From contig NZ_JAKTNQ010000007.1 of NCBI RefSeq assembly GCF_022760835.1, positions 23,753 through 87,752 of the forward strand: 64,000 nucleotides of DNA, given 5' to 3'. Every line of letters begins with the position of its first letter. The first letter of the stretch is position 1. Origin of the DNA: Thermus altitudinis (GTDB lineage: Bacteria; Deinococcota; Deinococci; Deinococcales; Thermaceae). The notes under the pieces were generated by a model, which did not search any database, was not told the origin of the DNA, and worked only from the letters and a program-made list of their open reading frames with translations. The position numbers were made by a program, and so were the translations under genes. Positions 36,799 to 44,739 of this stretch are shown here, in pieces.

Positions 36799-37685
36799 AG
36801 GTCCTGGACCTCCACTTCCAGGGGGCGGAAAGGGTGATCGCCAGCTTCCTCCTGGAGTCCCAGGAGGGGCCAGTGCTGATCGAAACGGGGCCCGAGAGCA
36901 CCTATCCCCGTCTCGAGGCGGCCCTAAGAGGGGAAGGGGTGGACCCCAAGGAGGTCCGCCACGTCTTCGTGACCCACATCCACCTGGACCACGCCGGGGC
37001 CGCCTGGCGGCTGGCCCAGCTGGGGGCCACGGTGTACGTGCACCCGCGGGGGGCCCCTCACCTGGTGGACCCCTCGAGGCTCCTGGCCTCCGCCGAGCGC
37101 ATCTATGGGGCCATGCTGAAACCCCTTTGGGGAGAGCTTAAGGGTATTGCCCAGGCGCAGGTGCGGGCTTTGGCGGACGGGGAGGTGGTGAACCTAGGGG
37201 GGCTTAGGGTGCAAGCCCTGGAAACCCTGGGCCACGCCTCCCACCACCACGCCTACCTGGTGGATGACCTCCTCTTTGCCGGGGACGTGGCCGGGGTGCG
37301 GATAGCCCCGGGGCCGGTCCTGCCCCCCACCCCGCCCCCCGACATCCACCTGGAAACCTGGTACGCTTCTTTGGACCGCATCCTGGCCCTGCGGCCAAAA
37401 ACCCTTTACCTCACCCACTTTGGAGGGTATGGGGACGTGGAGGCCCACCTCCTGGCCCTAAGGGGTGTTTTGGAGGAGTGGGCGGGCTGGGTCCTGCACC
37501 GGCTCAAGGAGGGCCTTCCCCTGGAGGTGATGACGGAGCGTTTTGAGACCTACTGGCGGGAAGGCTTGCGGCGGGCCGGGGTGGGGGAGGAAGGGATAAA
37601 GCTTTACGAGCTGGCCGATCCCCCTTACATGAACCTGCAAGGCCTGGTGCGCTACTGGCAGAAGCACCATCCCGAGGCTCTTTAG
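36792..37685 (+). CDS. Metallo-beta-lactamase fold hydrolase
   Basis: 297 residues. The metal motif HIHLDH lies at 62-67, a further His in [23 protein letters not shown], and a distal His in LYLTHFGGY, giving a complete dinuclear site. The C-terminal 80 residues are a helical extension. Thiolesterase or lactonase activity is typical, unproven here. It follows the FAH gene by overlap and leads into purN with 1 bp between stop and ATG. Confidence 0.87.
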   Translation: MVKVLDLHFQGAERVIASFLLESQEGPVLIETGPESTYPRLEAALRGEGVDPKEVRHVFVTHIHLDHAGAAWRLAQLGATVYVHPRGAPHLVDPSRLLASAERIYGAMLKPLWGELKGIAQAQVRALADGEVVNLGGLRVQALETLGHASHHHAYLVDDLLFAGDVAGVRIAPGPVLPPTPPPDIHLETWYASLDRILALRPKTLYLTHFGGYGDVEAHLLALRGVLEEWAGWVLHRLKEGLPLEVMTERFETYWREGLRRAGVGEEGIKLYELADPPYMNLQGLVRYWQKHHPEAL

Positions 37686-37686
37686 T

Positions 37687-38577
37687 ATGGAGGGGCGCGG
37701 GTTTTCCACCCCCTTTCCTTTAGGCCGGCCTGCGCGCATGGCGGTCTTGGCCTCGGGCCGGGGGACGAACCTGGAGGCCCTCCTCGAGGCCTTTCCGCCC
37801 GGAAACCCCTGGGGGGAGGTGGTGCTGGTCCTCTCCGACAACCCGGAGGCCTACGCGCTGAGGCGGGCTGGGAGCCGGGGGGTGGAGGCCCTGGCCATCC
37901 CCTGGCGGGGGCGGAGGGCCTTTGAGGGGGAGGCCTTGGCCCTCTTGCAGGCCAGGCGCATTGACCTGGTGCTCCTGGCCGGGTTCATGCGCCTCCTTTC
38001 CCCGGGTTTTGTGGAGGCCTGGTACGGGCGGCTTTTGAACATCCACCCTTCCCTTCTTCCCGACTACCCGGGGCTAAACGTGCACCGGCGGGTGCTCATG
38101 GCGGGAGAGAAGGAAACGGGCTCCACGGTGCACTTCGTGGATCAGGGCGTGGACACCGGCCCCATCGTCCTGCAGGGCCGGGTGCCCATCCTGCCCGGGG
38201 ACACCCCGGAGGCCTTGGAAAGACGGGTGCTTTTCCTGGAACACCGCCTCTATCCCCAGGCGGTGCGGCTGGTCCTCCTGGGGCTTGCCTTCCCGCCCCC
38301 CGAGGAAGGGGAGCTCGCCCCTTGGTTCCGGGCCCTTTCCCCTCGGCAAAGGCCCCTTTACCTGCGGGCGTATGCCCTTCTTAAGGCCTGGGGACAGGAG
38401 GCCATGGCGCTAGGGGCCTTCCAGGGCCAAGGAGGCGAGTGGGGAAGAGGGGCCTTTTTGGCCGCCCACCTCCTGGCGGAGGAGCATCCTGCCCTGCGCC
38501 GGGAGCTCACCACCCTGCCTGAGGAGGTCCGGCTTCGGGTGGAAAAGACGCTGGCCCGGGTAGAATCTTCCCCATGA
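37687..38577 (+). CDS. purN: Phosphoribosylglycinamide formyltransferase with C-terminal extension
   Basis: 296 residues, about 90 more than the usual 190-215. The catalytic domain (about 15-200) has the folate and phosphate site VLASGRGTNLEALL, the catalytic NIHPSLLPDYPGLNVH and STVHFVDQGVDTGPIV. The extra C-terminal region (about 205-296) is Leu/Arg/Glu-rich and unrecognised. It transfers a formyl group to GAR in purine synthesis. The stop overlaps the purD ATG, pairing consecutive pathway steps. Confidence 0.92.
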   Translation: MEGRGFSTPFPLGRPARMAVLASGRGTNLEALLEAFPPGNPWGEVVLVLSDNPEAYALRRAGSRGVEALAIPWRGRRAFEGEALALLQARRIDLVLLAGFMRLLSPGFVEAWYGRLLNIHPSLLPDYPGLNVHRRVLMAGEKETGSTVHFVDQGVDTGPIVLQGRVPILPGDTPEALERRVLFLEHRLYPQAVRLVLLGLAFPPPEEGELAPWFRALSPRQRPLYLRAYALLKAWGQEAMALGAFQGQGGEWGRGAFLAAHLLAEEHPALRRELTTLPEEVRLRVEKTLARVESSP

Positions 38578-39821
38578 AGGTGCTGGTGGTGGGCTCGGGG
38601 GGACGGGAGCACGCCCTCCTTTGGAAGGCGGCGCAAAGCCCCTTGGCGGATAGGCTTTACGCCGCCCCTGGCAATGCCGGGATGGCGGCTTTGGCGGAGC
38701 TGGTGCCTTGGAGCGGGGACGTGGAGGCCCTGGCGGACTGGGCCTTGAACGAGGGGATAGACCTCACCCTGGTGGGTCCCGAGGCCCCTTTGGTGGAGGG
38801 GATCGCCGATGCCTTCCAAAGGCGGGGCCTTCTCGTCTTCGGCCCCACGCAGAAGGCGGCCATGATTGAGGGCTCCAAGGCCTTTGCCAAGGCCCTTATG
38901 GAGCGCTACGGCATCCCCACGGCCCGGTTTAGGGTTTTCCAGGACCCCCTTTCGGCCCTGGAGTACGTGGAGGAAGTGGGGGTACCCATCGTGGTCAAGG
39001 ACTCGGGGCTGGCGGCGGGGAAGGGGGTGACGGTGGCCTTGGACCTCCACACCGCTAAACAGGCGGTGTCCAACATCCTTTCGGGACCCGAGGGGGGCGA
39101 GGTGGTCATCGAGGAGTACCTGGAGGGGGAGGAGGCCACGGTTCTCGCCCTCACCGATGGGGAGGCCATCCTTCCCCTTTTGCCCTCCCAGGACCACAAG
39201 CGGCTTGGGGATGGGGACCAAGGACCCATGACCGGGGGGATGGGGGCGGTGGCTCCCTATCCCATGGGTTCGGAAACCCTGCGGCGGGTGGAGGAGGAGA
39301 TCCTGAAACCCCTGGTCCAGGGCTTGCGGGCGGAGGGTGTGCTTTACCGCGGGGTGGTCTACGCTGGCCTCATGTTGACCCGGGAAGGGCCCAAGGTGTT
39401 GGAGTTTAACGCCCGCTTCGGCGACCCCGAGGCCCAAGCCCTTTTACCCCTTTTGCAAAACGATCTGGTGGAGCTGGCCTTAAGGGTGGCCGAGGGGCGG
39501 CTTAAGGGGACGGAGCTTTCCTGGCGGGAAGGGGCCTCGGCCTGCGTGGTCCTGGCGGCACCCGGCTACCCGGAAAACCCCAGGAAGGGGATCCCCCTGC
39601 ACGTGCCCGAGCCGCCGGAAGGGGTCTTGGTCTTCCATGCGGGGACCCGGTGGGAAGGGGGGAGGTTGGTGAGCGCTGGGGGACGGGTTTTGAACGTGGT
39701 GGGGTTGGGCCAGGACCTGGAGGAGGCCTTGGGGCGGGCCTATGCCTTCATCCCCCAGGTGGGTTTCCCTGGGGCCCAGTACCGCAAGGACATCGGCCAG
39801 AAGGCCCTGAGACGGCGCTGA
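38574..39821 (+). CDS. purD: Phosphoribosylamine-glycine ligase (GAR synthetase)
   Basis: 415 residues. MKVLVVGSGGREHALLWKAA start, ATP-grasp core with VVKDSGLAAGKGVTVA and EEYLEGEEATVLALTDG, and metal-site EFNARFGDPEAQ. Makes GAR from phosphoribosylamine, glycine and ATP, the substrate of the neighbouring purN product. The stop is 5 bp from the convergent stop of the exonuclease fusion gene, without a clear terminator. Confidence 0.96.
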   Translation: MKVLVVGSGGREHALLWKAAQSPLADRLYAAPGNAGMAALAELVPWSGDVEALADWALNEGIDLTLVGPEAPLVEGIADAFQRRGLLVFGPTQKAAMIEGSKAFAKALMERYGIPTARFRVFQDPLSALEYVEEVGVPIVVKDSGLAAGKGVTVALDLHTAKQAVSNILSGPEGGEVVIEEYLEGEEATVLALTDGEAILPLLPSQDHKRLGDGDQGPMTGGMGAVAPYPMGSETLRRVEEEILKPLVQGLRAEGVLYRGVVYAGLMLTREGPKVLEFNARFGDPEAQALLPLLQNDLVELALRVAEGRLKGTELSWREGASACVVLAAPGYPENPRKGIPLHVPEPPEGVLVFHAGTRWEGGRLVSAGGRVLNVVGLGQDLEEALGRAYAFIPQVGFPGAQYRKDIGQKALRRR

Positions 39822-39826
39822 TCCCT

Positions 39827-41725
39827 TTAGTATTGCAGCTTGGCCAGGGGCAGCTTGGCGCAGGCCTCGAGGGCCTTCCCCAGGGTGCGGTACCCTTTGG
39901 CCTTAAGCAGGGGAACCATCCGGGCAAAGACCTCGGCGGTCATGAGGGCGTCCCCCAAGGCGGTGTGCCGCCCCACCACCGGCACCCCGAAGCGTTCCGC
40001 CAAGGCTTCCAAACGGTGGTCCTTGAGGTCGGGGAAGAGGAGGTGGGAAAGGAGCAGGGTGTCCACCAGGGGGGGTTGGTGGATCCCCACCCGCCGCAAA
40101 AAGGCCATGTCAAAGGCTCCGTTGTGGGCCAGGAGGACGCTATCCTCCAAAAAGGCGCGGAAGGCGGGAAGGACCTCTTCCAGCCGGGGTTTGCCCTTCA
40201 GCATCTCCCAGGTTAGCCCGTGCACCTGGCTGGAGGCCTTGGGGATGGGCCGGCCGGGGTCCACCAGGGCCTCAAAGACCTCCTGGCGGAGCACCCTTTG
40301 CCCTAAAACGTGCACCCCTCCCAAGGCGATGATGGCGTCCTTTTCCGGGTCCAAACCCGTGGTTTCCAGGTCAAAGGCCGTATAGAGGAGGCCCTCTATG
40401 GGGGCTTCCTCCAGTTCCTCCGGGACTTGGAGGAGGGTAAGGTCAAAGACCACGGCCCTGGGAGGGGGGCCTTCCTGGGCGGGGAGCCTAGGGGCTTCCC
40501 GTGCGGGAAGGAGGAGGTGGAGGCGAAAGGCCTCCTTCCAGGCGCTTCCCCCCGAGCGCCCGGCGGCTTCCTCGAGGAGGGGAGGCAACCGGACGCCCCC
40601 ACCCCCTTCCGGGAGGGTTAGGGTGAGGTGAAGGAAGCCATCCTGCCGCCTGGCTTCCAAGAAGGCTTCCTCTACCTCCTCGAGGGCCTCCGCCAAGCCC
40701 CGGGCCAAGGCGTAGGTGTCCGCCAACACCAGAAGCCCCTTGGCCCCCTCCTCCAGGGAGAAGCCGGGGGCGATGCCCGCCTCTCGCTCCAGGGTCTCTA
40801 GGAGGAGGGGAAGGAGGTCCTCCGCCAGGACCTCCGCCGCCTGGGGTGGGGGCCTCCAGGAGGCGAGGAGCTGGCCAAGCTCTTCCGCAGTGGCCTTAGC
40901 GGTGTTCAGGAGGGCCTGGAGGCGGGGGGTTTGCACCTCCAGGTGCAGCACCTCCACCAAGGCCTTCAGCCCAGCCAGCTTGTCCCGCAGTTGGTGAAGG
41001 AGCTTCCCCTCCAAAGCCCCTTCCTCTTTGGCCCCTTCCAGGAGGACCAAGTACCCCTCGTCGCCCTCCAGGGGCACCACCTGCAGCCACAAGGCCCCCT
41101 TGGGTCCTTGGGTAAGAAAGCGCTCTTCGGGAAGGCTTAGGGCATGGACCCAAAGCCCCCGGTCCAAAAGGCCCAGGAGGCTTTTGCCCACCCCCAGGCC
41201 CTCCCCCAGAAGCCCCCGGGCGGCGGGGTTATAGAGGAGGACCTGGCCCTTGGGGTTGGCCAGGATCACTCCTTGGGGCAGGTGGGCGATGAGCAGGGCC
41301 AGCTTCTTGCGCTCCTCTTCCACCAGGGTCTTGGCCTCGGCGATCCGGGCGGCCACCTCCCGTTCCAAGGCCTCCTTTTCCTGAGCCAGGCGGTTGATGA
41401 GGTCCGCAAGGGCCTGAAGCTCAAAAGGACCCCGGGGGCGAAGGCGGTGGCCCGGGTTGCTTAGGATCACCTCCGCCTCCTGCCCCAGGGCCCGGGTGGC
41501 CGCCAGGTAGCCGAGAAACACGGGATAGAGCAAGGCTGCCAGCACCAGGAGGAAAAGAAACCCCGCGAAAAGGAGTGCCGGCATCCTGGCCTGGGCCAGA
41601 CGGAGGAACTCCCGGGCTAGGGCCTCCTCCCCTTGGAGAAGGAGAAATAGCCCCAAGGCCACCGTACCCCCCACCAGGAGGAGGCCCAGAATGAGGGCAC
41701 CTAGAAAGCGGAGGGCTTCCCTCAT
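39827..41725 (-). CDS. Membrane sensor-like protein fused to DnaQ-type 3'-5' exonuclease
   Basis: 632 residues. Two membrane helices (about 8-32 and 48-75), a charged coiled coil (about 110-145), a PAS-like domain (about 145-235), then a helical/ATPase-like region resembling a histidine kinase but without the H, N and G boxes. Residues 448-632 are a complete DEDDh exonuclease: Asp452, Glu454 (FDLETTG), Asp539 (AFDMAF), His587 and Asp592. Comparable acetate-switch loci in proteobacteria carry a DnaQ-like gene next to the kinase. The ATG overlaps the receiver-gene stop. The nucleic acid target is unknown. Confidence 0.85.
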   Translation of the reverse strand: MREALRFLGALILGLLLVGGTVALGLFLLLQGEEALAREFLRLAQARMPALLFAGFLFLLVLAALLYPVFLGYLAATRALGQEAEVILSNPGHRLRPRGPFELQALADLINRLAQEKEALEREVAARIAEAKTLVEEERKKLALLIAHLPQGVILANPKGQVLLYNPAARGLLGEGLGVGKSLLGLLDRGLWVHALSLPEERFLTQGPKGALWLQVVPLEGDEGYLVLLEGAKEEGALEGKLLHQLRDKLAGLKALVEVLHLEVQTPRLQALLNTAKATAEELGQLLASWRPPPQAAEVLAEDLLPLLLETLEREAGIAPGFSLEEGAKGLLVLADTYALARGLAEALEEVEEAFLEARRQDGFLHLTLTLPEGGGGVRLPPLLEEAAGRSGGSAWKEAFRLHLLLPAREAPRLPAQEGPPPRAVVFDLTLLQVPEELEEAPIEGLLYTAFDLETTGLDPEKDAIIALGGVHVLGQRVLRQEVFEALVDPGRPIPKASSQVHGLTWEMLKGKPRLEEVLPAFRAFLEDSVLLAHNGAFDMAFLRRVGIHQPPLVDTLLLSHLLFPDLKDHRLEALAERFGVPVVGRHTALGDALMTAEVFARMVPLLKAKGYRTLGKALEACAKLPLAKLQY

Positions 41726-42078
41726 CCTCCTACCAGCCTTTCCACCTGGGAAAGAAGGTCCTGGGTGGCGAAGGGCTTGGCCATGAAGGCCTCGGCCCCC
41801 AGGGCCAGGGCCTTGGCCCGGTCCGCCTCCCGCCCCCGGGCGGTGAGGACCAGAACCTTGGGCCTATGCGGTAGGGTTTTGGCCTTTTCCAGCACGGCAA
41901 AGCCATCCAGGCCCGGAAGCATGAGGTCCAGCACCAGGAGGTCATAGGCCTCCCCCTCCAGGGCTTTTAGGGCTTCCTCTCCCGTGCGGGCCAGGACCAC
42001 CTCGTACCCGGCCCTCTTCAGGAGGAACTCCAAGGGTACCAGGATGCTTTCCTCATCGTCCACCACCAGGATTCTCAT
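41722..42078 (-). CDS. Single-domain response regulator (receiver only)
   Basis: 118 residues, only a CheY-like receiver. Acidic pair Asp7/Asp8, phosphoacceptor Asp51 (LVLDLMLPG), Thr79 and Lys101 (AKPF) are all present. There is no DNA-binding output domain, unlike CrbR/ErdR partners of comparable kinases. It overlaps the kinase stop by 26 bp upstream and the exonuclease fusion start (ATGA) downstream, so it probably relays signal from the kinase to another protein. Confidence 0.93.
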   Translation of the reverse strand: MRILVVDDEESILVPLEFLLKRAGYEVVLARTGEEALKALEGEAYDLLVLDLMLPGLDGFAVLEKAKTLPHRPKVLVLTARGREADRAKALALGAEAFMAKPFATQDLLSQVERLVGG

Positions 42079-44566
42079 GGCTCACCTCCAAAGGCAGGGT
42101 GAAGGCGAAGGAGGCCCCATTCCCCTCCCTACTTTCCAGCCAGATCCGGCCTCCCAATCCTTCCACGAGCCTCTTGGCCAGGAAAAGGCCCAGGCCTGTG
42201 CCGCCGGAAAAGCTCTGAAAGGGTTCAAATACCAGGGCCTTGGCCTCTTGGGGTACCCCGGGCCCGTCGTCTTGGATGCGGAAAAGGACCTCGTGGTTGC
42301 CGGGAGCCACCTCGAGGCGCACCCGGCTTCGGGCGTGGCGCAGGGCGTTGTGCAGGAGGTTTAGGAGCACCTGGAGTACCCGGTCGCGGTCGGTGAGGGT
42401 TTGGACCCCTACCAGCTGGCTTTCCATTGTAATCCCCCTTTCCCGGGCCAGGGGTTCCACCAAGGCCAAGGCCTCCTCCGCCAGGGCCTTAAGGTCGGTG
42501 GGGCTCCTGGCCAAAGGCACCCCGGCTTGCAAGCGGGTGTAGGCCAAGACCTCCTCCACCAGGCGGGAAAGGCGGGCGGCTTCCTTGGCCATAAGGGCGG
42601 TGAAGCGGCGCCTTTCCTCCTCGCTGAGGTCGGGGTTGGCCTCGAGGATCTCCGCCAAGGCCCGCACCGCGGTGAGGGGGGTCTTGAGCTCGTGGGAGAC
42701 GGCGGCCAGGATTTCGTCCTTGGCCTGGTCCAAGGCCTTTAGGCGTTCATAGGCCTCGGAAAGCTCCCGCTTGGCCTCCTCCAACGCCCGGGCGTAGGCC
42801 CGCACCTCCCGCGACTCCCGGGCGGCTTCCTCCAGAAGGGCTTCAAAGGGGGAAGGGGCCGCGGGAGCCTCCCGGGTGGCGGAAAGGAGGAGGAGCCTGG
42901 CGGTGGCGGGGCCCACCGCGGCGGAAAGCCAGGACTCGGCCAGGGCCACGGCCTGGGGGCCGGAAAGGGTCTGGGCTTCCTCCCGGAAGGCCTTTTCCGC
43001 CTCTGGGCCCAAGACCCGGCCCACCAAGGCGGCCAGCTCCCCGAGTTCCCCGGTGCGTCCCTCAGGGGCAGGGCCTTTCCGGGTGAAGAGGGAAACCCCC
43101 ACCGCAAGGGCCAGGTTCAGCCCCACGCTGACGAGAAAACCATGGGTTATGGGGTCAAGGCCTTGGAGGCCCAAAAGCCCTTCGGGGTGCAGGAGGGGAT
43201 GCGGACCCTCCAGAAACCCTTGGGGGAGCCAGCCAGAGCGGGCCAAGGCGGGCAGGAAGAGGGTATAGGTCCAAAGGGCCATTCCTCCCAGGAGGCCGGC
43301 CAGGGCCCCTTGGGGGGTGGCTCCCTTCCAGAAGAGCCCCAAGAGCCCCGCTGGGGCCAGCTGGGCCACGGCCACAAAGGAGATGAGGCCCATGGCCACC
43401 AAGGCGTAGGCCTCCCCCGCCAGGCGGAAGTAAAGGTAGGAAAGAAGCATCACCAGGAGGATGGAGAGCCTTCGCCAAAGCAGGAGGCTCCCCAAGGCCT
43501 TCCACCTGAGGAGCAATGGGGAGAGGAGGTGGTTGGAAATGAGGATGGAAAGGGCCAGGCTTTCCACGATCACCATGGCGGTGGCAGCGGAAACCCCACC
43601 CAGGAAGGCCAAAAGGGCTACCCCAGGGCTTCCCAGCTCCAAGGGCAGGGCCAGCACATAGAGGTCGGGGTTTCCCCCAGGCAAAAGGGTGCGCCCCCAA
43701 AGGGCTAGGGGAAGGACGGGCAGGTTGATGAGGAGGAGGTAAAAGGGAAAAAGCCAAGCGGCCGGGCGCAGGTGCCCGGGGTCGGTATTTTCCACCACGC
43801 TCACGTGGAACTGCCGGGGCAGGAAGAGGAAGGCCAGGCCAGAGAGGAGGACAAGGCTCACCCAGGCGAGATGGCCGGCAAGTCCCTCAGGGGGCCGGAG
43901 GAGGGGTAGGAGGTCGGGATCCTGGAGGGCCCGGGGAAAGGGGCTGCCCAGGTGCCAAAGCACAAACCCACCCACTAGGAGGAGGACGAGGAGCTTTACC
44001 CAGGATTCAAAGGCCACCGCCAGCACCAGCCCCGGGTGCCTTTCCGAGGGGTCCAGGTGCCGGGTGCCGAAGAGGATGGCGAATAGGGCCAGGAGCAAGG
44101 CGGTGGGGAGGGCCACGTCCCCTAGAGGGGCCCTTCCCCCGCTTAGGAAGAGGAAGGCTTGGGCGATGGCTTTGAGTTGCAGGGCCAGGTAGGGTAGAAG
44201 CCCCACCACGAGAAAGAGGGCGGTGATGGGGCCAAGGAGGCCGGGGCCATAGCGGAGGAAAAGGAAGTCGGCCCAGGAGGTGAGGCGGTGGGAGCGGGCC
44301 AGCTGCAAAATCCTTCCGTGCAAAAAGGGCCAGAGGAGGAGGACCAAGGTGGGGCCCAGATAGATGGGAAGGAAGGTGGCTCCCGTCGTGGCCGCTCGGC
44401 CTACGCTTCCGAAAAAGGTCCAGGCGGTGGCGTAGACCGCTAGGGAAAAGGCGTAGGCGTGGCCGCTTTGGGCTAAAGTTCTGCCCCGGCCCTCCCCCCA
44501 GAGGGCCACCAGGAACAAGGAGGCCAAGTAAAGGAGCAGAAAGAGGAACAAAGCCAAAGCGCTCAT
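42053..44566 (-). CDS. Sodium/solute symporter-histidine kinase hybrid (CrbS/CbrA-like)
   Basis: 837 residues from the ATG at 44566, which overlaps the stop of a 58-aa frame (ATGA); a further in-frame extension lies in that small gene. Residues 1 to about 480 are a 12-13 helix SSF transporter module. A coiled linker leads to the kinase core: His625 in SHELKTPL, N box LLHNALRHA, G1 DDGPGVP and G2 GTGLGLFLA. CrbS/MxtR kinases of this design control acetyl-CoA synthetase in proteobacteria. Here three acs genes and actP lie next door, so acetate sensing is inferred. Confidence 0.9.
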   Translation of the reverse strand: MSALALFLFLLLYLASLFLVALWGEGRGRTLAQSGHAYAFSLAVYATAWTFFGSVGRAATTGATFLPIYLGPTLVLLLWPFLHGRILQLARSHRLTSWADFLFLRYGPGLLGPITALFLVVGLLPYLALQLKAIAQAFLFLSGGRAPLGDVALPTALLLALFAILFGTRHLDPSERHPGLVLAVAFESWVKLLVLLLVGGFVLWHLGSPFPRALQDPDLLPLLRPPEGLAGHLAWVSLVLLSGLAFLFLPRQFHVSVVENTDPGHLRPAAWLFPFYLLLINLPVLPLALWGRTLLPGGNPDLYVLALPLELGSPGVALLAFLGGVSAATAMVIVESLALSILISNHLLSPLLLRWKALGSLLLWRRLSILLVMLLSYLYFRLAGEAYALVAMGLISFVAVAQLAPAGLLGLFWKGATPQGALAGLLGGMALWTYTLFLPALARSGWLPQGFLEGPHPLLHPEGLLGLQGLDPITHGFLVSVGLNLALAVGVSLFTRKGPAPEGRTGELGELAALVGRVLGPEAEKAFREEAQTLSGPQAVALAESWLSAAVGPATARLLLLSATREAPAAPSPFEALLEEAARESREVRAYARALEEAKRELSEAYERLKALDQAKDEILAAVSHELKTPLTAVRALAEILEANPDLSEEERRRFTALMAKEAARLSRLVEEVLAYTRLQAGVPLARSPTDLKALAEEALALVEPLARERGITMESQLVGVQTLTDRDRVLQVLLNLLHNALRHARSRVRLEVAPGNHEVLFRIQDDGPGVPQEAKALVFEPFQSFSGGTGLGLFLAKRLVEGLGGRIWLESREGNGASFAFTLPLEVSHENPGGGR

Positions 44567-44739
44567 GGCCTGCGGTAGAGGCGGTAGGCCAGGAGGATGA
44601 CGAGGCTCCAGGCCAGGAAGAGGTAGAGGTAGGCGGCGGGGATCCCCCATAGGCTCCTTCCCCCCCAGGAAAAGAGCTCCAGGGGTAGGGTGAAGAGGAC
44701 CAGGGCCAGGAGGAAGAGGGCGAGGGCTTTCTCCTTCAT
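44563..44739 (-). CDS. Small membrane protein upstream of the SSF-kinase
   Basis: 58 residues with two hydrophobic segments (about 5-24 and 34-52) and a basic C-terminus (YRLYRRP). It overlaps the DUF294 gene stop by ATGA upstream and the kinase start by ATGA downstream, so it is translationally locked between them. A similarly placed small membrane protein, CbrX, precedes cbrA in Pseudomonas; homology was not tested. It could be a kinase subunit. Confidence 0.7.
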   Translation of the reverse strand: MKEKALALFLLALVLFTLPLELFSWGGRSLWGIPAAYLYLFLAWSLVILLAYRLYRRP

